Positions 17,664 through 26,471 of a stretch of DNA of 64,000 bases are shown here, one piece after another. Under the pieces are notes generated by a model. The model saw only the letters and a program-made list of their open reading frames with translations, ran no database searches and was not told the DNA's origin. The number at the start of each line of letters is the position of its first letter. The stretch's first letter is position 1. Source of the DNA: Micromonospora sp. H61 (lineage in GTDB: Bacteria > Actinomycetota > Actinomycetes > Mycobacteriales > Micromonosporaceae); the NCBI RefSeq assembly GCF_018070325.1, contig NZ_JAGPXY010000005.1, positions 62,001 through 126,000 on the forward strand. The letters are read 5' to 3'. Both the position numbers and the translations under genes were made by a program.

Positions 17664-19175
17664 ATGGAATCTGCTGCGGAGCCGCGCGCCCGGCGGCTCT
17701 TCGGCGGCAGCGCCCGGGCCCTCGGCGACCTCACGGCCAACCCGTTCCGCGCCGACCGGGACCGGATCGTCGGCTCGCCGTTCTTCGCCCGCCTCGGTGG
17801 TGTCACCCAGGTGATCAGCCCGGTCGGCTCCGGGCTGCTGGTGCACAACCGGCTCACCCACAGCCTCAAGGTCGCCCAGGTGGCCCGGGCGGTCGCCGAG
17901 CGGTTGAACGCCGACGAACGGTGGCGTGACCTGCTGGACAAGCTCGGCGGCTGCGACCCCGACGTGGTGGAGGCGGCAGCGCTCGCCCACGACCTCGGCC
18001 ACCCACCGTTCGGTCACCTGGGGGAGCGCGTGCTGGACCGGCTGGCCCGCCAGCGTCTCGGCCTCTCCGACGGTTTCGAGGGCAACGCGCAGTCGTACCG
18101 CATCGTCACCAGCACCGAGATCCGCGGCGCGGCCACCACCGGGTTGGACCTGACCGCGGCGGTCCGCGCGGCCATGCTGAAGTACCCGTGGACCCGGCTG
18201 GACCACCCCGACCCGCACCCGCGCACAATGGACCCGCCGCCGCGCGGCGCCACCCCGCCGCCGGACGACCCGGAGAGCGGCTCGTCGAAGTTCGGCGCGT
18301 ACCGGACCGAGCTGGACGACCTGCGGCAGGCCCGGGCGCCGTTCGCCGGTCGCATCCCGGACTGGCAGCAGACAGTGGAGGCGTCCGTGATGGACACCGC
18401 CGACGACATCGCGTACGCCATCCACGACGTGGAGGACTTCTACCGGGTCGGGGTGCTCCAGCAGGGTTCGGTCTCCGCCGAGTTGATGGCCTGGCAGCGT
18501 GAGAGCGGGCAACTGCGGGCGATCACCGACGCGGCGCTGGCCACGGCTGCCCGGCGACCCGGTGCTGCCATCGAGCGGCTACGCCGGCAACTGCACCGCA
18601 AGGACGCCTGGATCGCCGACGACGACGCGTTCGCCGCCGCCGTCGAGCACGTCCGCGAGGAATTGGTGGACGGGCTGCTCGCGATGCCGTTCGACGGCTC
18701 GATCGAGGCCGAGCAGTACGTTGCCCGGTTCTCCGCCCGTTGGTCCACCCGCTTCGTCGAGGCGATCACGGTCACCGAACAGCCGTCGGTGCGCTCCGGG
18801 CACGTGCTGCTGGGCTGCGCGCAGTGGCACGAGGTGCAGGTGCTCAAGTTCGTCCACCACCGGTTCGTGCTGGCCCGCCCGGATCTCGCCCTGCACCAGC
18901 GAGGCCAGGCCCGGCTGCTGGGCACCCTGGTCGAGGCGCTCTGGGAGTGGCTGCTCGACCCGGAGGAGGAGTCCCGGCTGCCCCGCCGGCTGCACGACCT
19001 GGTCGAGTTGGCCGAGGCGGAGCTGCACCCGCGTACCCCGGACCGGATCGGTCGTGCCCGGGGCCGAGCCATCGTGGACTTCGTCGCGCAGCTCACCGAC
19101 GGTCAGGCGGTGGCCATGCTGGACGCGCTCTCCGGCCGGTCCGGCGCGCTCTGGACCGACGCGTTCGTGCTCTGA
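17664..19175 (+). CDS. dgt: Deoxyguanosinetriphosphate triphosphohydrolase-like protein (HD domain)
   Basis: A 503-residue HD-superfamily hydrolase that would split dNTPs to deoxynucleoside and triphosphate. The metal-binding His66 is in [10 protein letters not shown], the HD pair at 109-110 in [11 protein letters not shown], and the later Asp in [15 protein letters not shown]. The E-G-N-A-Q-S segment ([10 protein letters not shown]) is also typical of dGTPase-like proteins. The N-terminus ([16 protein letters not shown]) is somewhat diverged from the usual form. ATG 17664 follows a TAGCGT -10 by 7 nt. It is divergent from tex and convergent with the MBL hydrolase, only 6 bp apart. Confidence 0.9.
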   Translation: MESAAEPRARRLFGGSARALGDLTANPFRADRDRIVGSPFFARLGGVTQVISPVGSGLLVHNRLTHSLKVAQVARAVAERLNADERWRDLLDKLGGCDPDVVEAAALAHDLGHPPFGHLGERVLDRLARQRLGLSDGFEGNAQSYRIVTSTEIRGAATTGLDLTAAVRAAMLKYPWTRLDHPDPHPRTMDPPPRGATPPPDDPESGSSKFGAYRTELDDLRQARAPFAGRIPDWQQTVEASVMDTADDIAYAIHDVEDFYRVGVLQQGSVSAELMAWQRESGQLRAITDAALATAARRPGAAIERLRRQLHRKDAWIADDDAFAAAVEHVREELVDGLLAMPFDGSIEAEQYVARFSARWSTRFVEAITVTEQPSVRSGHVLLGCAQWHEVQVLKFVHHRFVLARPDLALHQRGQARLLGTLVEALWEWLLDPEEESRLPRRLHDLVELAEAELHPRTPDRIGRARGRAIVDFVAQLTDGQAVAMLDALSGRSGALWTDAFVL

Positions 19176-19181
19176 CCCGGC

Positions 19182-20330
19182 TCAGGCGACGGCCTGCCAC
19201 CAGCCGTCGACGGCGGGCGGCTCGTCGACCACCACCCGCTCGCCCGGCCGGGGCACGGCGAGCCGCACGTCGCGGGCCTTCGCCTCGGCCCACAGCCGGT
19301 CGACCGGCTCGGACCAGTCGTGCAGGGCCAGGTTGAACGTCGCCCAGTGCACCGGCACGAACAGCCCGCCGCGCAGGTCGAGGTGGGCGCTGACCGCCTC
19401 CTCCGGGAACATGTGGATCGTCGGCCAGGCCCTGTCGTACGCGCCGATCTGCATCAGCGTCACGTCGAACGGCCCGTGCTCGCCGCCGATCTCGGCGTAC
19501 CCGTCGAAGTAGCCGGAGTCGCCGGTGTAGAAGACCTTGCGGCGTGCCCCGGCCACCACCCACGAACTCCAGAGCGTGCCGTCGCGGCGCAGCCCTCGTC
19601 CGGAGAAGTGCTGGGCGGCGGTGGCGGTGATCTCCAGGCCGGCGACCTGATGCGACTCGGACCAGTCCAGTTCGATGATCCGTTCGGCGGGTACGCCCCA
19701 GCGGTCCAGGTGCGCGCCCACGCCGAGCGGCACCAGGAACGGCGCGGACTGCCCGGCGAGCAGCGCCCGCACGGTGGCCATGTCGAGGTGGTCGTAGTGG
19801 TCGTGCGAGATCAGGATGGCGTCCAGCGGGGGTAGTTCGTCGATGCCCACCGGCGGCTCGTGCAGCCGGCGCGGGCCGACCAGACCCGAGGGGGAGCACC
19901 GCTCGCTCCAGACCGGGTCGAGCAGCACCCGCCGGCCCTCGATCTCGATCAGGGTCGAGGCGTGGCCGTACCAGACGATGTTGAGTTCGTCGGCGCTGTC
20001 GGCGGCCTCCGGCCCGCCGGCGCTGGGGCGCAGCAGCGGGACGGCCGCGGTCGGACGCCGCTTCTGCTTGCCGAAGATCAGCTCGCGGACCAGGTTGCGC
20101 CCCGGCTCGGCGATCATCGTGCGGGTGCCGGCCCGGTTGTGGAAGGTGCCCTCGCGGAACTGCGGCGAGCGGGCCGCCCGTTCGGCCCGCGCCCCGCTGA
20201 GCCGGCCACCCAGCGCCGCCGGCACATCCCGGGCGACCCAGGCCAGGCCGGCCAGCGCGGCCAGGCCAGCGGCGCCCCGCATCCGCCGCCCGAGCGACCG
20301 TTCGACGTCCGTGTTCTGCGCTCGTGCCAT
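19182..20330 (-). CDS. MBL-fold metal-dependent hydrolase (UlaG/NAPE-PLD-like)
   Basis: A 382-residue protein with a 60-residue N-terminal extension holding one short hydrophobic stretch (GAAGLAALAGLAWVA, about 19-33), possibly a membrane anchor. The metallo-beta-lactamase domain follows: VWYGHASTLIEIEG (119-132), zinc ligands HDHYDH (176-181), a D-S-G in YTGDSGYFDGYAEI, and PVHWATFN near the end. Such enzymes in the UlaG/NAPE-PLD branch hydrolyse phosphodiesters or lactones; this substrate is unknown. ATG 20330 has GGAGG 7 nt upstream. Confidence 0.85.
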   Translation of the reverse strand: MARAQNTDVERSLGRRMRGAAGLAALAGLAWVARDVPAALGGRLSGARAERAARSPQFREGTFHNRAGTRTMIAEPGRNLVRELIFGKQKRRPTAAVPLLRPSAGGPEAADSADELNIVWYGHASTLIEIEGRRVLLDPVWSERCSPSGLVGPRRLHEPPVGIDELPPLDAILISHDHYDHLDMATVRALLAGQSAPFLVPLGVGAHLDRWGVPAERIIELDWSESHQVAGLEITATAAQHFSGRGLRRDGTLWSSWVVAGARRKVFYTGDSGYFDGYAEIGGEHGPFDVTLMQIGAYDRAWPTIHMFPEEAVSAHLDLRGGLFVPVHWATFNLALHDWSEPVDRLWAEAKARDVRLAVPRPGERVVVDEPPAVDGWWQAVA

Positions 20331-20401
20331 TGCCGTCCCTCCGACGTGTCCGCCCTACACGGTAGTCACCCGGACCGACCCGTGCCTCGGTGGTCGCCAC
20401 G

Positions 20402-20436
20402 CCGGGTCGGTCACCGGCAGACGGCGACCGACCCGG
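20402..20436 (-). terminator. Hairpin terminator after the serine hydrolase gene
   Basis: CCGGGTCGGTC (20402-20412) and GACCGACCCGG (20426-20436) form an 11-bp perfect stem with a 13-nt loop, 20 bp downstream of the minus-strand stop at 20456. Confidence 0.65.
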
Positions 20437-20455
20437 GACGGTTTCACGGCGTGCT

Positions 20456-21460
20456 CTAGCCGCCGTTGCTGGGGCGTCGGGCGGTGATCCGGAACGTCTT
20501 GCCCACGCCCGCGATCCGGTCCACAGCGGCCAGGAACCTCGGGCCCATGGCGGCCCGGGCCTGCACCGCCGGGTGGGTCGCGCCGAAGTCCTCCGGGTTG
20601 GCCTGCCCGTCGGCGAAGAGAGCGTAGGTGAGCACCGCCGCGCCGGAGCGGTCGAAGATCACACCGGCCTCGTGCCGGGCGTCGGCGTACCACCCGGCCT
20701 TGGTGGCGATCCGGGCCCGCTCGTCGGAGGACATGGTGCGCCGGATGCCGTCGGTGAACGCCACCGGGGAGCGCAGGATGCCCAACAGGTACGTCGTCGA
20801 CGCGGGGGAGAGCAGCGTGCCAGCGACCAGGGCGCGCAGCAGGTCGTGCGTCTCGCGGGGGGTGCTGGTGCCGAGGAAGAACCGGTTCGGGTTGGCCACC
20901 GGCTGGACCTGGGTGTTCGGAAAGCCCTTGGCGACCAGGATGGAGTTGATCTCGGCGGCCGGGGCGACCAGCCCGCACAGCCGCACCGCCGTGTCGTCCG
21001 AGACGGTCAGCAGGTTGGCCAGCACGTGCCCGACGGTCACCAGGCTCGGGTACGCGCCGTCCAGGCTGAAGATGCCGTCACCGCCCGGTACGACGATCGC
21101 CGCGCTCACCTCGACCTGCTGGTCCAGGGTGAGCAGCCCTCGGTCGACCTTGTCGAGCACCGCCGTGGCGACGGCGATCTTGTTGACGCTGTACGCCTCG
21201 ATCCGCCGGTCCGCGTCGGCTTCCACCGCGACCACCGGCGCACCGGCCGGGTCGGCGACGCTGACGTACGCCTGCCAGTTGCCGCCGGCTGCGGCGCTGT
21301 GCTTGGTGAAGACGGAGGCGACCCGAAGGGCGGCCCGAGCGGGGGTGGTCGGCGACGCCTCGGTGGTCTCGGCGGCGCTCGCCGGGGCGGCGGCGCCCAG
21401 CACCGTGCCGGCGGTGGCCACAGTGCCCAACCCGAGTGCCGTTCTGCGGTTCAGTCGCAT
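20456..21460 (-). CDS. Exported class A beta-lactamase-related serine hydrolase
   Basis: A 334-residue protein with an export signal. NRRTALGLG (4-12), a hydrophobic core and APASAAE suggest a Tat-type peptide cut near residue 30. The penicillinase fold is marked by the nucleophile motif S-V-N-K (91-94). The later motifs are altered: SDDT (about 148) stands where class A enzymes have SDN, and KAGW (about 260) where they have KTG. A true beta-lactamase is therefore uncertain; this could be a cell-wall amidase/esterase or penicillin-interacting protein acting outside the membrane. ATG 21460 is chosen because the signal peptide begins there. Confidence 0.8.
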   Translation of the reverse strand: MRLNRRTALGLGTVATAGTVLGAAAPASAAETTEASPTTPARAALRVASVFTKHSAAAGGNWQAYVSVADPAGAPVVAVEADADRRIEAYSVNKIAVATAVLDKVDRGLLTLDQQVEVSAAIVVPGGDGIFSLDGAYPSLVTVGHVLANLLTVSDDTAVRLCGLVAPAAEINSILVAKGFPNTQVQPVANPNRFFLGTSTPRETHDLLRALVAGTLLSPASTTYLLGILRSPVAFTDGIRRTMSSDERARIATKAGWYADARHEAGVIFDRSGAAVLTYALFADGQANPEDFGATHPAVQARAAMGPRFLAAVDRIAGVGKTFRITARRPSNGG

Positions 21461-21572
21461 GGTCAATCGTCTCCCCGATCGTGGTGTGCCTGAGCGCTTG
21501 CTGGCCCACCACCCTAGGCGAGTTGATCGATGCACGATGCCCCCGAATATGTCCCGAACAGTCCCGAACAGG

Positions 21573-22502
21573 TCAACCGAACCGTCGGCGCAGTGCGGCG
21601 CCCACCGCACCGACCGATCCGGACACGAGTTGCCGCAGGTCGGGCAGGTGGCCGCCGCGTACCGCCTCGCCGGCCGGGTTCGCGGCGAAGACCGAGCCGT
21701 CGTGCGCGGCGACCGACCGTCCACTGAGGCCCGCCGCCCGCATCAACGGCCCGACGAGGACGTCGTAGACCCCCGGCAGTACGGTGAAGCCGGCCCGCAG
21801 CACCACGTTGAGCCGGCCCACCGACACCTCCCGGCGGGGCCGGTCCACACAGTCCACGATGGCCCGGGCCACCCGCTGCGGGCCGGCGACCGGCGGCGGA
21901 GGTCGCCCGATGCGGCCCAGATAGTTGGCCGCCTGCTGGTAAACAGGCGTGTCCACGCTGCCCGGGTTGACCAGACACAGCCGGATCTCCGGGCTGTCAC
22001 GCAACTCCTGCTGCACCGTCCGGACCAGACCCTGCAACCCCCACTTGCTCGCCACGTACGCGCTCATGTAGGGCGCGGTGATGTGCCCGAGCACCGAACC
22101 GGTGAGGATCACAGTGCCGGCCCCGGTGGTCCGGAAGTGCCGCAGCGCCACCCGCACCGAGCCGGCCGCCCCGAGCAGATCGGTCCGCACCACCTGGTCG
22201 AAGACCCGTTCCGGCAGCTCGTCGAAGCGCCCGTAGGCCATCACCGCCGCCGTGTGCACCCACACGTCGACGCGGCCGAAGCGGTCGATCGCGGCGCCCG
22301 CGAGCGCGTCCAGCGCGTCCGCCTCGGTCACGTCGGTCGGCACGGTCAGCACGTCGACGTCGGCGCACTCAGCGCGTACCTCGGCAAGGGTCGTGGTGGC
22401 GCGAGCGGCGAGGACCAGGCGGTCTCCGCGCTCGGCGAACGCCCGGGCCGTCGCCCGGCCGATCCCGCTGCTCGCGCCAACGATCACGACCACCCGGCTC
22501 AC
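21573..22502 (-). CDS. Short-chain dehydrogenase/reductase
   Basis: A 309-residue classical SDR. The NAD(P)-binding GASSGIG is at 9-15, N-A-G is replaced by HTAAVMAYG, and the catalytic Ser...Tyr-x3-Lys appears as TGSVLGHITAPYMSAYVASK. About 60 residues extend beyond the core, ending in a basic tail, a form common in actinobacterial SDRs of unknown substrate. The start is GTG 22502. The zinc alcohol dehydrogenase gene lies 55 bp upstream on the same strand, suggesting a two-gene redox operon. Confidence 0.85.
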   Translation of the reverse strand: MSRVVVIVGASSGIGRATARAFAERGDRLVLAARATTTLAEVRAECADVDVLTVPTDVTEADALDALAGAAIDRFGRVDVWVHTAAVMAYGRFDELPERVFDQVVRTDLLGAAGSVRVALRHFRTTGAGTVILTGSVLGHITAPYMSAYVASKWGLQGLVRTVQQELRDSPEIRLCLVNPGSVDTPVYQQAANYLGRIGRPPPPVAGPQRVARAIVDCVDRPRREVSVGRLNVVLRAGFTVLPGVYDVLVGPLMRAAGLSGRSVAAHDGSVFAANPAGEAVRGGHLPDLRQLVSGSVGAVGAALRRRFG

Positions 22503-22557
22503 GGCACCGGCTGCATTCGTGACTGCGGGGCTCGCAACCCCGGCTCACTCCTCGCAC

Positions 22558-23742
22558 TCATGGTTCGAGCACGACCTTGATGCAGCCGTCCTCCTTCTTC
22601 TGGAACATCTCGTACGCCTGCGGCGCCCGGGCCAGCGGCACCCGGTGGGTACGCAGGTCCTCCACGCCCAGCGGGTCGTCGTCGCCGGAGAGCAGCGGCA
22701 GGATCTCGTCGGTCCACCGGCGCACGTGACACTGCCCCATCCGCAACTGGATGCCCCGGTCGAACATCTCCATCAGCGGCATCGGGTCCGCCTCGCCGCC
22801 GTACACCCCGGAGAGCGACACGGTGCCGCCGCGACGAACCGACTTGAGCGCCGCGTGCAGGACTGACAAGCGGTCCACGCCCGCCCGGTCGGTCATCGTC
22901 CGGGCCAGCTTGTCCGGCAACAGCCCGGCCGCGGTCTGGGCCAACTTCCCCGCCGGTGAACCGTGCGCCTCCATCCCGACCGCGTCGATCACCGCGTCCG
23001 GGCCGCGCCCGTCGACCAGATCGATCAACGCGCCCGGCACGTCGGACAGCTGGCTCACGTCGAGTACCTCGATGCCGTGCCGGCGGGCCAGCTCCAGCCG
23101 CTCGGGAACCAGATCCAGCCCGATCACCCGGCCCGCGCCGAGGTAGCGGCCGATCCGCGCGCAGAACTGCCCGACCGGGCCCAGGCCGAAGACGGCCAGG
23201 GTGCCACCCGGTGGGGTGTCCGCGTACTTCACCGCCTGCCAGGCGGTGGGCAGAATGTCGGACAGGTAGAGGTAGCGCTCGTCCGCGCCCGTCTGCGGGA
23301 TCTTGATCGGCCCGAAGTGGGCCTGCGGGACGCGCAGGTACTCGGCCTGCCCGCCGGGCACCGAACCGTAGAGCGAGGTGTAGCCGAACAGGGACGCGCC
23401 CTTGCCCTCGCTGGTGACCTGGGTGGTCTCGCACTGCGCGTAGAGCTGGCGCGAACACATCCAGCAGCTGCCGCAGGCGATGTTGAACGGCACCACCACC
23501 CGGTCGCCCGGCTTGAGCCCGGTCACCTCCGACCCGACCTCCTCGACGATGCCCATCGGCTCATGACCCAGGACGTCACCCGGCTTCAGGTACGGCCCGA
23601 GCACCTCGTAGAGGTGCAGGTCGGAACCGCAGATCGCGGTCGAGGTGATCTTCACGATCGCATCGGTCGGCTCCTCGATCCGGGGGTCCGGCACCTCCTC
23701 GACCCGTACGTCCCGTTTGCCCTGCCAGGTCAAGGCCTTCAT
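22558..23742 (-). CDS. Zinc-dependent alcohol dehydrogenase (formaldehyde-dehydrogenase-like MDR)
   Basis: A 394-residue medium-chain dehydrogenase. The catalytic zinc site is in TAICGSDLHLYE and GHEPMGIVEEVG, and the structural zinc lobe CGSCWMCSRQLYAQC has four Cys. The NAD(P) fold VFGLGPVGQFCARIGRYLGA completes it. The insertion with TPPGGTLAV and a long C-terminal half match the glutathione-independent formaldehyde dehydrogenase-like branch, though the substrate is not proven. ATG 23742 follows GAGGAG. It is divergent from the FAD oxidoreductase across a 306-bp gap and precedes the SDR gene. Confidence 0.88.
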   Translation of the reverse strand: MKALTWQGKRDVRVEEVPDPRIEEPTDAIVKITSTAICGSDLHLYEVLGPYLKPGDVLGHEPMGIVEEVGSEVTGLKPGDRVVVPFNIACGSCWMCSRQLYAQCETTQVTSEGKGASLFGYTSLYGSVPGGQAEYLRVPQAHFGPIKIPQTGADERYLYLSDILPTAWQAVKYADTPPGGTLAVFGLGPVGQFCARIGRYLGAGRVIGLDLVPERLELARRHGIEVLDVSQLSDVPGALIDLVDGRGPDAVIDAVGMEAHGSPAGKLAQTAAGLLPDKLARTMTDRAGVDRLSVLHAALKSVRRGGTVSLSGVYGGEADPMPLMEMFDRGIQLRMGQCHVRRWTDEILPLLSGDDDPLGVEDLRTHRVPLARAPQAYEMFQKKEDGCIKVVLEP

Positions 23743-23960
23743 TTCACTCGTCTCCTCTCGACGCCGTCTCCGGAGACTGCTACCCGGGCGCGGGCACTTG
23801 AACCGGCTGCGCTCCAGGGCCGTCTCGGGCGAATCGGGTGCGTCGGCCCGTGAGCTGCGGCCGGCGAGTGGATCATGCATTGGGCCGGGCGGGGCGAGGT
23901 GGGCCTGCACCTGCTACGCCTCGGCGTCGCGAACATCGTTCGGCGCCGCTCCCGCCGCTC

Positions 23961-23988
23961 TGTGACCCATGCCACATGCGATCCCGTC
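23961..23988 (+). promoter_or_regulatory. Candidate ECF41-type promoter upstream of the FAD oxidoreductase
   Basis: TGTGACC (23961-23967) and CGTC (23985-23988) are 17 bp apart, close to the TGTCACA/CGTC pattern reported for ECF41 sigma factors. It lies 61 bp before the oxidoreductase start, in the 306-bp divergent gap with the zinc alcohol dehydrogenase; nothing else is evident in that gap. Confidence 0.4.
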
Positions 23989-24048
23989 AGCAATCGGGGC
24001 GCTGTCCCGCTCAACTCACGTGAGCACGCCAAAGGACAGGAGCAACAC

Positions 24049-25257
24049 ATGAAGCACCGCATCGTCGTTCTCGGTGCCGGCTACGCCGGAACCCACGTGG
24101 CCGGGAACCTGGCCCGCCGGCTGTCCCCGGTGGACACCGAGATCACCGTGGTCAACGTTGAGCCGGACTTCGTCGAGCGGCTGCGGCTGCACCAGCTCGC
24201 CGCCGGCCAGAAGATCGCGGCTCCGAAGCTCGCCAACGTCTTCGCGGACACGGGGATACGGCTGCGCCTGGCCCGTGTCAGCGCCGTAGACCCCGAGGGC
24301 CAGGTCGTCGCCGTGGCCGACGCCGATGGTGGCGGCGAGCTCGGCTACGACACGCTCGTCTACGCGCTCGGTAGCCACGGCAACGACTGTGGCGTCCCCG
24401 GCGTAGCCGAACACGCCTTCGACATCGCCGCCCGGCCCTCGGCGCTGCGTCTGCGCGAGCGCCTGGATAGCCTGGGCAGGCGCAGCGAATGCGGGAAGGT
24501 GCTGGTCGTCGGCGACGGGTTGACCGGCATCGAGACCGCCACCGAGATCGCCGAATCCCGGCCCGGCCTGTCGGTCACGCTGGTCGCCCGCGGCGAACTG
24601 GGTGCCCGGCTCTCCGCCGGGGCCCGCAGCCACCTGCGCGGGACCTGCGACCGGCTGGGCATCACCGTCCTGGAGCACACCTGCGTCGAAGCCGTCGAAG
24701 CGACGCGGGTGCTGTGCGCCGACGGCACTGGCCTGGCGTCAGACGCGACCGTGTGGACGGCGGGGTTCGCGGTCAGCCCCATCGCCGCCGCCAGCGGGCT
24801 GGAGGTCACCGGGAACGGTCAGATCGTCGTCGACCGCACCATGCGGTCGGTCTCGCACCCGAACGTCTACGCCGCTGGCGACAGCGCCTACGCCATCGGT
24901 GACAACGGCCAGCCGCTGCCGATGTCCTGCGCTTCGGCCGGCTACACCGGCATGCAGGCGATCGAAGCGATCGTGGGACGCCTGACCGGCCGCAAGATTG
25001 CGAACACCAAGCTGGGCTACCCGGGCAACCACATCAGCCTCGGGCGGCGGGACGGGATCCTGCAGATGGTCGACGACGAGGCGCACGCAAAGCCGAAGTA
25101 TGTGGGCGGCCGGAAGGCCGCACGGGTCAAGGCGGGCATCCTCAAGACCTCGCTGTGGGCCGTCTCGCACCCGACCTTCGGCCTGCCCAAGCGCAGGCAC
25201 CGCCTGATCGCGCTGCCGGATGCGTCCCGCCGGACAGACGGTCGCGTAGCCGCCTAG
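24049..25257 (+). CDS. FAD-dependent NADH dehydrogenase-like oxidoreductase
   Basis: A 402-residue pyridine-nucleotide-disulfide-type flavoprotein. The FAD-binding VVLGAGYAGTHVAGNLA is at 6-22, the NAD(P)-binding fold is VLVVGDGLTGIETATEIA, and the second FAD motif is VYAAGDSAYAIG. The C-terminal ~70 residues are basic (GGRKAARVKAGILKTSLW) and have two short hydrophobic patches, as in type II NADH dehydrogenase relatives that sit on the membrane. ATG 24049 has ACAGGAG upstream. The sigma-factor gene starts 10 bp after its stop. Oxidoreductases next to the sigma gene are the standard partner of ECF41 factors, so this is the likely regulated gene. Confidence 0.85.
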   Translation: MKHRIVVLGAGYAGTHVAGNLARRLSPVDTEITVVNVEPDFVERLRLHQLAAGQKIAAPKLANVFADTGIRLRLARVSAVDPEGQVVAVADADGGGELGYDTLVYALGSHGNDCGVPGVAEHAFDIAARPSALRLRERLDSLGRRSECGKVLVVGDGLTGIETATEIAESRPGLSVTLVARGELGARLSAGARSHLRGTCDRLGITVLEHTCVEAVEATRVLCADGTGLASDATVWTAGFAVSPIAAASGLEVTGNGQIVVDRTMRSVSHPNVYAAGDSAYAIGDNGQPLPMSCASAGYTGMQAIEAIVGRLTGRKIANTKLGYPGNHISLGRRDGILQMVDDEAHAKPKYVGGRKAARVKAGILKTSLWAVSHPTFGLPKRRHRLIALPDASRRTDGRVAA

Positions 25258-25260
25258 GTT
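25255..25260 (+). promoter_or_regulatory. -10 element of a probable leaderless sigma-gene promoter
   Basis: TAGGTT overlaps the oxidoreductase stop (TAG 25255-25257) and lies 7 nt before GTG 25268. Confidence 0.45.
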
Positions 25261-25267
25261 GGTCCGC

Positions 25268-26221
25268 GTGGACAGCATCGCCGAGGATCGCTTCGACACC
25301 AGCCGGTTCGAGGCCAGCCGGAACCGGCTGGCCTCGCTGGCGTACCGGCTGCTGGGTTCCGCCGCCGAGGCCGAAGACGCCGTGCAGGATGCGTTCCTGC
25401 GCTGGCAGGCCGCCGACCGGCGGCGGATCAAGGTGCCGGAGGCATGGCTGACCAAGGTCGTCACCAACCTGTGCCTCGACCGGCTCCGCTCGGCACAGGC
25501 CCGCCGGGAACGCGCCGTGGGCGCCTGGCTGCCCGAACCGCTCCTTGACGGCGACCCGATGCTCGGCCCGGCCGACACGTTCGAGCAGCGCGAATCGGTC
25601 TCCCTGGCCGTGCTGACTCTCATGGAGCGCCTGTCACCCCTTGAGCGGGCCGTCTACCTCTTGCGCGAATCATTTTCCTACAGCCATTCCGATATCGGCG
25701 AGATCCTCGACATCACCGAGTCCGCAAGCCAGCAGCACCTCCACCGGGCCCGGCGCCACATCACCGCCGCCCGCCGCCGCAGCGGCGAGGTCGACCCGGC
25801 AGCTGCCCGCAGAATCGTCGAGGAATTCCTCGCCGCTGCCTCCTCGGGCCGCACCGAGCGGCTGGTGGCGCTGCTGACCGACGACGCGACCGCGATCTCC
25901 GACGGCGCCGGCCTGACCGAGACGCTGCTGCGGTACGACACTCCGCAGCGCATCGCCGCCGTCGTACGGGCCGGCTTCAAACCCACACCCGCGAAACGGC
26001 GACTTGCCGGCGGTACGCCCGCCATCCACTACGCGCTCGTCAACCGTGCCCCCGCCCTCCTCTTTGTGCTCGGCGACCAGGTCCTCGGTGCCGTGACGCT
26101 CGACATCAGCAACGGCAAGATCGCGACTGTGCGCGGCATCGCCGCCCCCATCCGCCTTGCCCGCCTGACCGAAGCCTGGCGGCAGCACGAACCGGACACG
26201 CCGCTCATCACCCAGTGGTGA
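25268..26221 (+). CDS. ECF41-like RNA polymerase sigma factor with C-terminal SnoaL-like domain
   Basis: A 317-residue ECF sigma factor. Region 2 is at about 12-77 (YRLLGSAAEAEDAVQDAFLRW, then VTNLCLDRLRSA) and region 4 at about 110-165 (LSPLERAVYLLRESFSYSHSD). The linker between them contains WLPEP (87-91), the hallmark of ECF41 proteins. Residues 180-310 form a SnoaL/NTF2-like extension (VEEFLAAASSGRTERLVALL) that in this group replaces an anti-sigma factor and tunes activity. The group's DGGGK motif appears here as SDGAGLTE. GTG 25268 is preferred over a TTG nine bases upstream because TAGGTT sits 7 nt before it. Confidence 0.85.
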   Translation: MDSIAEDRFDTSRFEASRNRLASLAYRLLGSAAEAEDAVQDAFLRWQAADRRRIKVPEAWLTKVVTNLCLDRLRSAQARRERAVGAWLPEPLLDGDPMLGPADTFEQRESVSLAVLTLMERLSPLERAVYLLRESFSYSHSDIGEILDITESASQQHLHRARRHITAARRRSGEVDPAAARRIVEEFLAAASSGRTERLVALLTDDATAISDGAGLTETLLRYDTPQRIAAVVRAGFKPTPAKRRLAGGTPAIHYALVNRAPALLFVLGDQVLGAVTLDISNGKIATVRGIAAPIRLARLTEAWRQHEPDTPLITQW

Positions 26222-26471
26222 CGAGGTACTGGGACGAAACCCGCGCAGCTGGTCGTCATTTCGCGTACCACATGACGTACCGGCCGCTGCTTGCCGAACT
26301 CCGGCGTGAGCAGGGTGAGTGACCGGGCTGACGCGCCGTTACGCCAACCCCACCAGTTCGTCGGCGGAACCGGACCGCAACCGCCCAACCGAACGCCGAC
26401 CGCCGACCGCCGAAACGCCAGACCGCCGCACCCAGGAAGGGATACGGCGGCCTGTGCAGACGCGGCGGAGC
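26222..26471. other. Intergenic gap between convergent sigma and sdhB genes
   Basis: 250 bp without a convincing gene. It contains a short run of repeated GACCGCC units near 26398-26412 and GC-rich weak hairpins, but no clear terminator or promoter. Confidence 0.6.

Noticed and set aside
16281..18512. 743-codon open frame on the minus strand crossing tex and dgt
   Set aside because: It overlaps the start of tex in another frame and the whole divergent promoter. Its composition is low-complexity, so it is a GC-skew artefact.
26270..26322. Mini-ORF MTYRPLLAELRREQGE in the sigma/sdhB gap
   Set aside because: Sixteen codons, no ribosome site and no supporting context; may be a fragment but cannot be supported.
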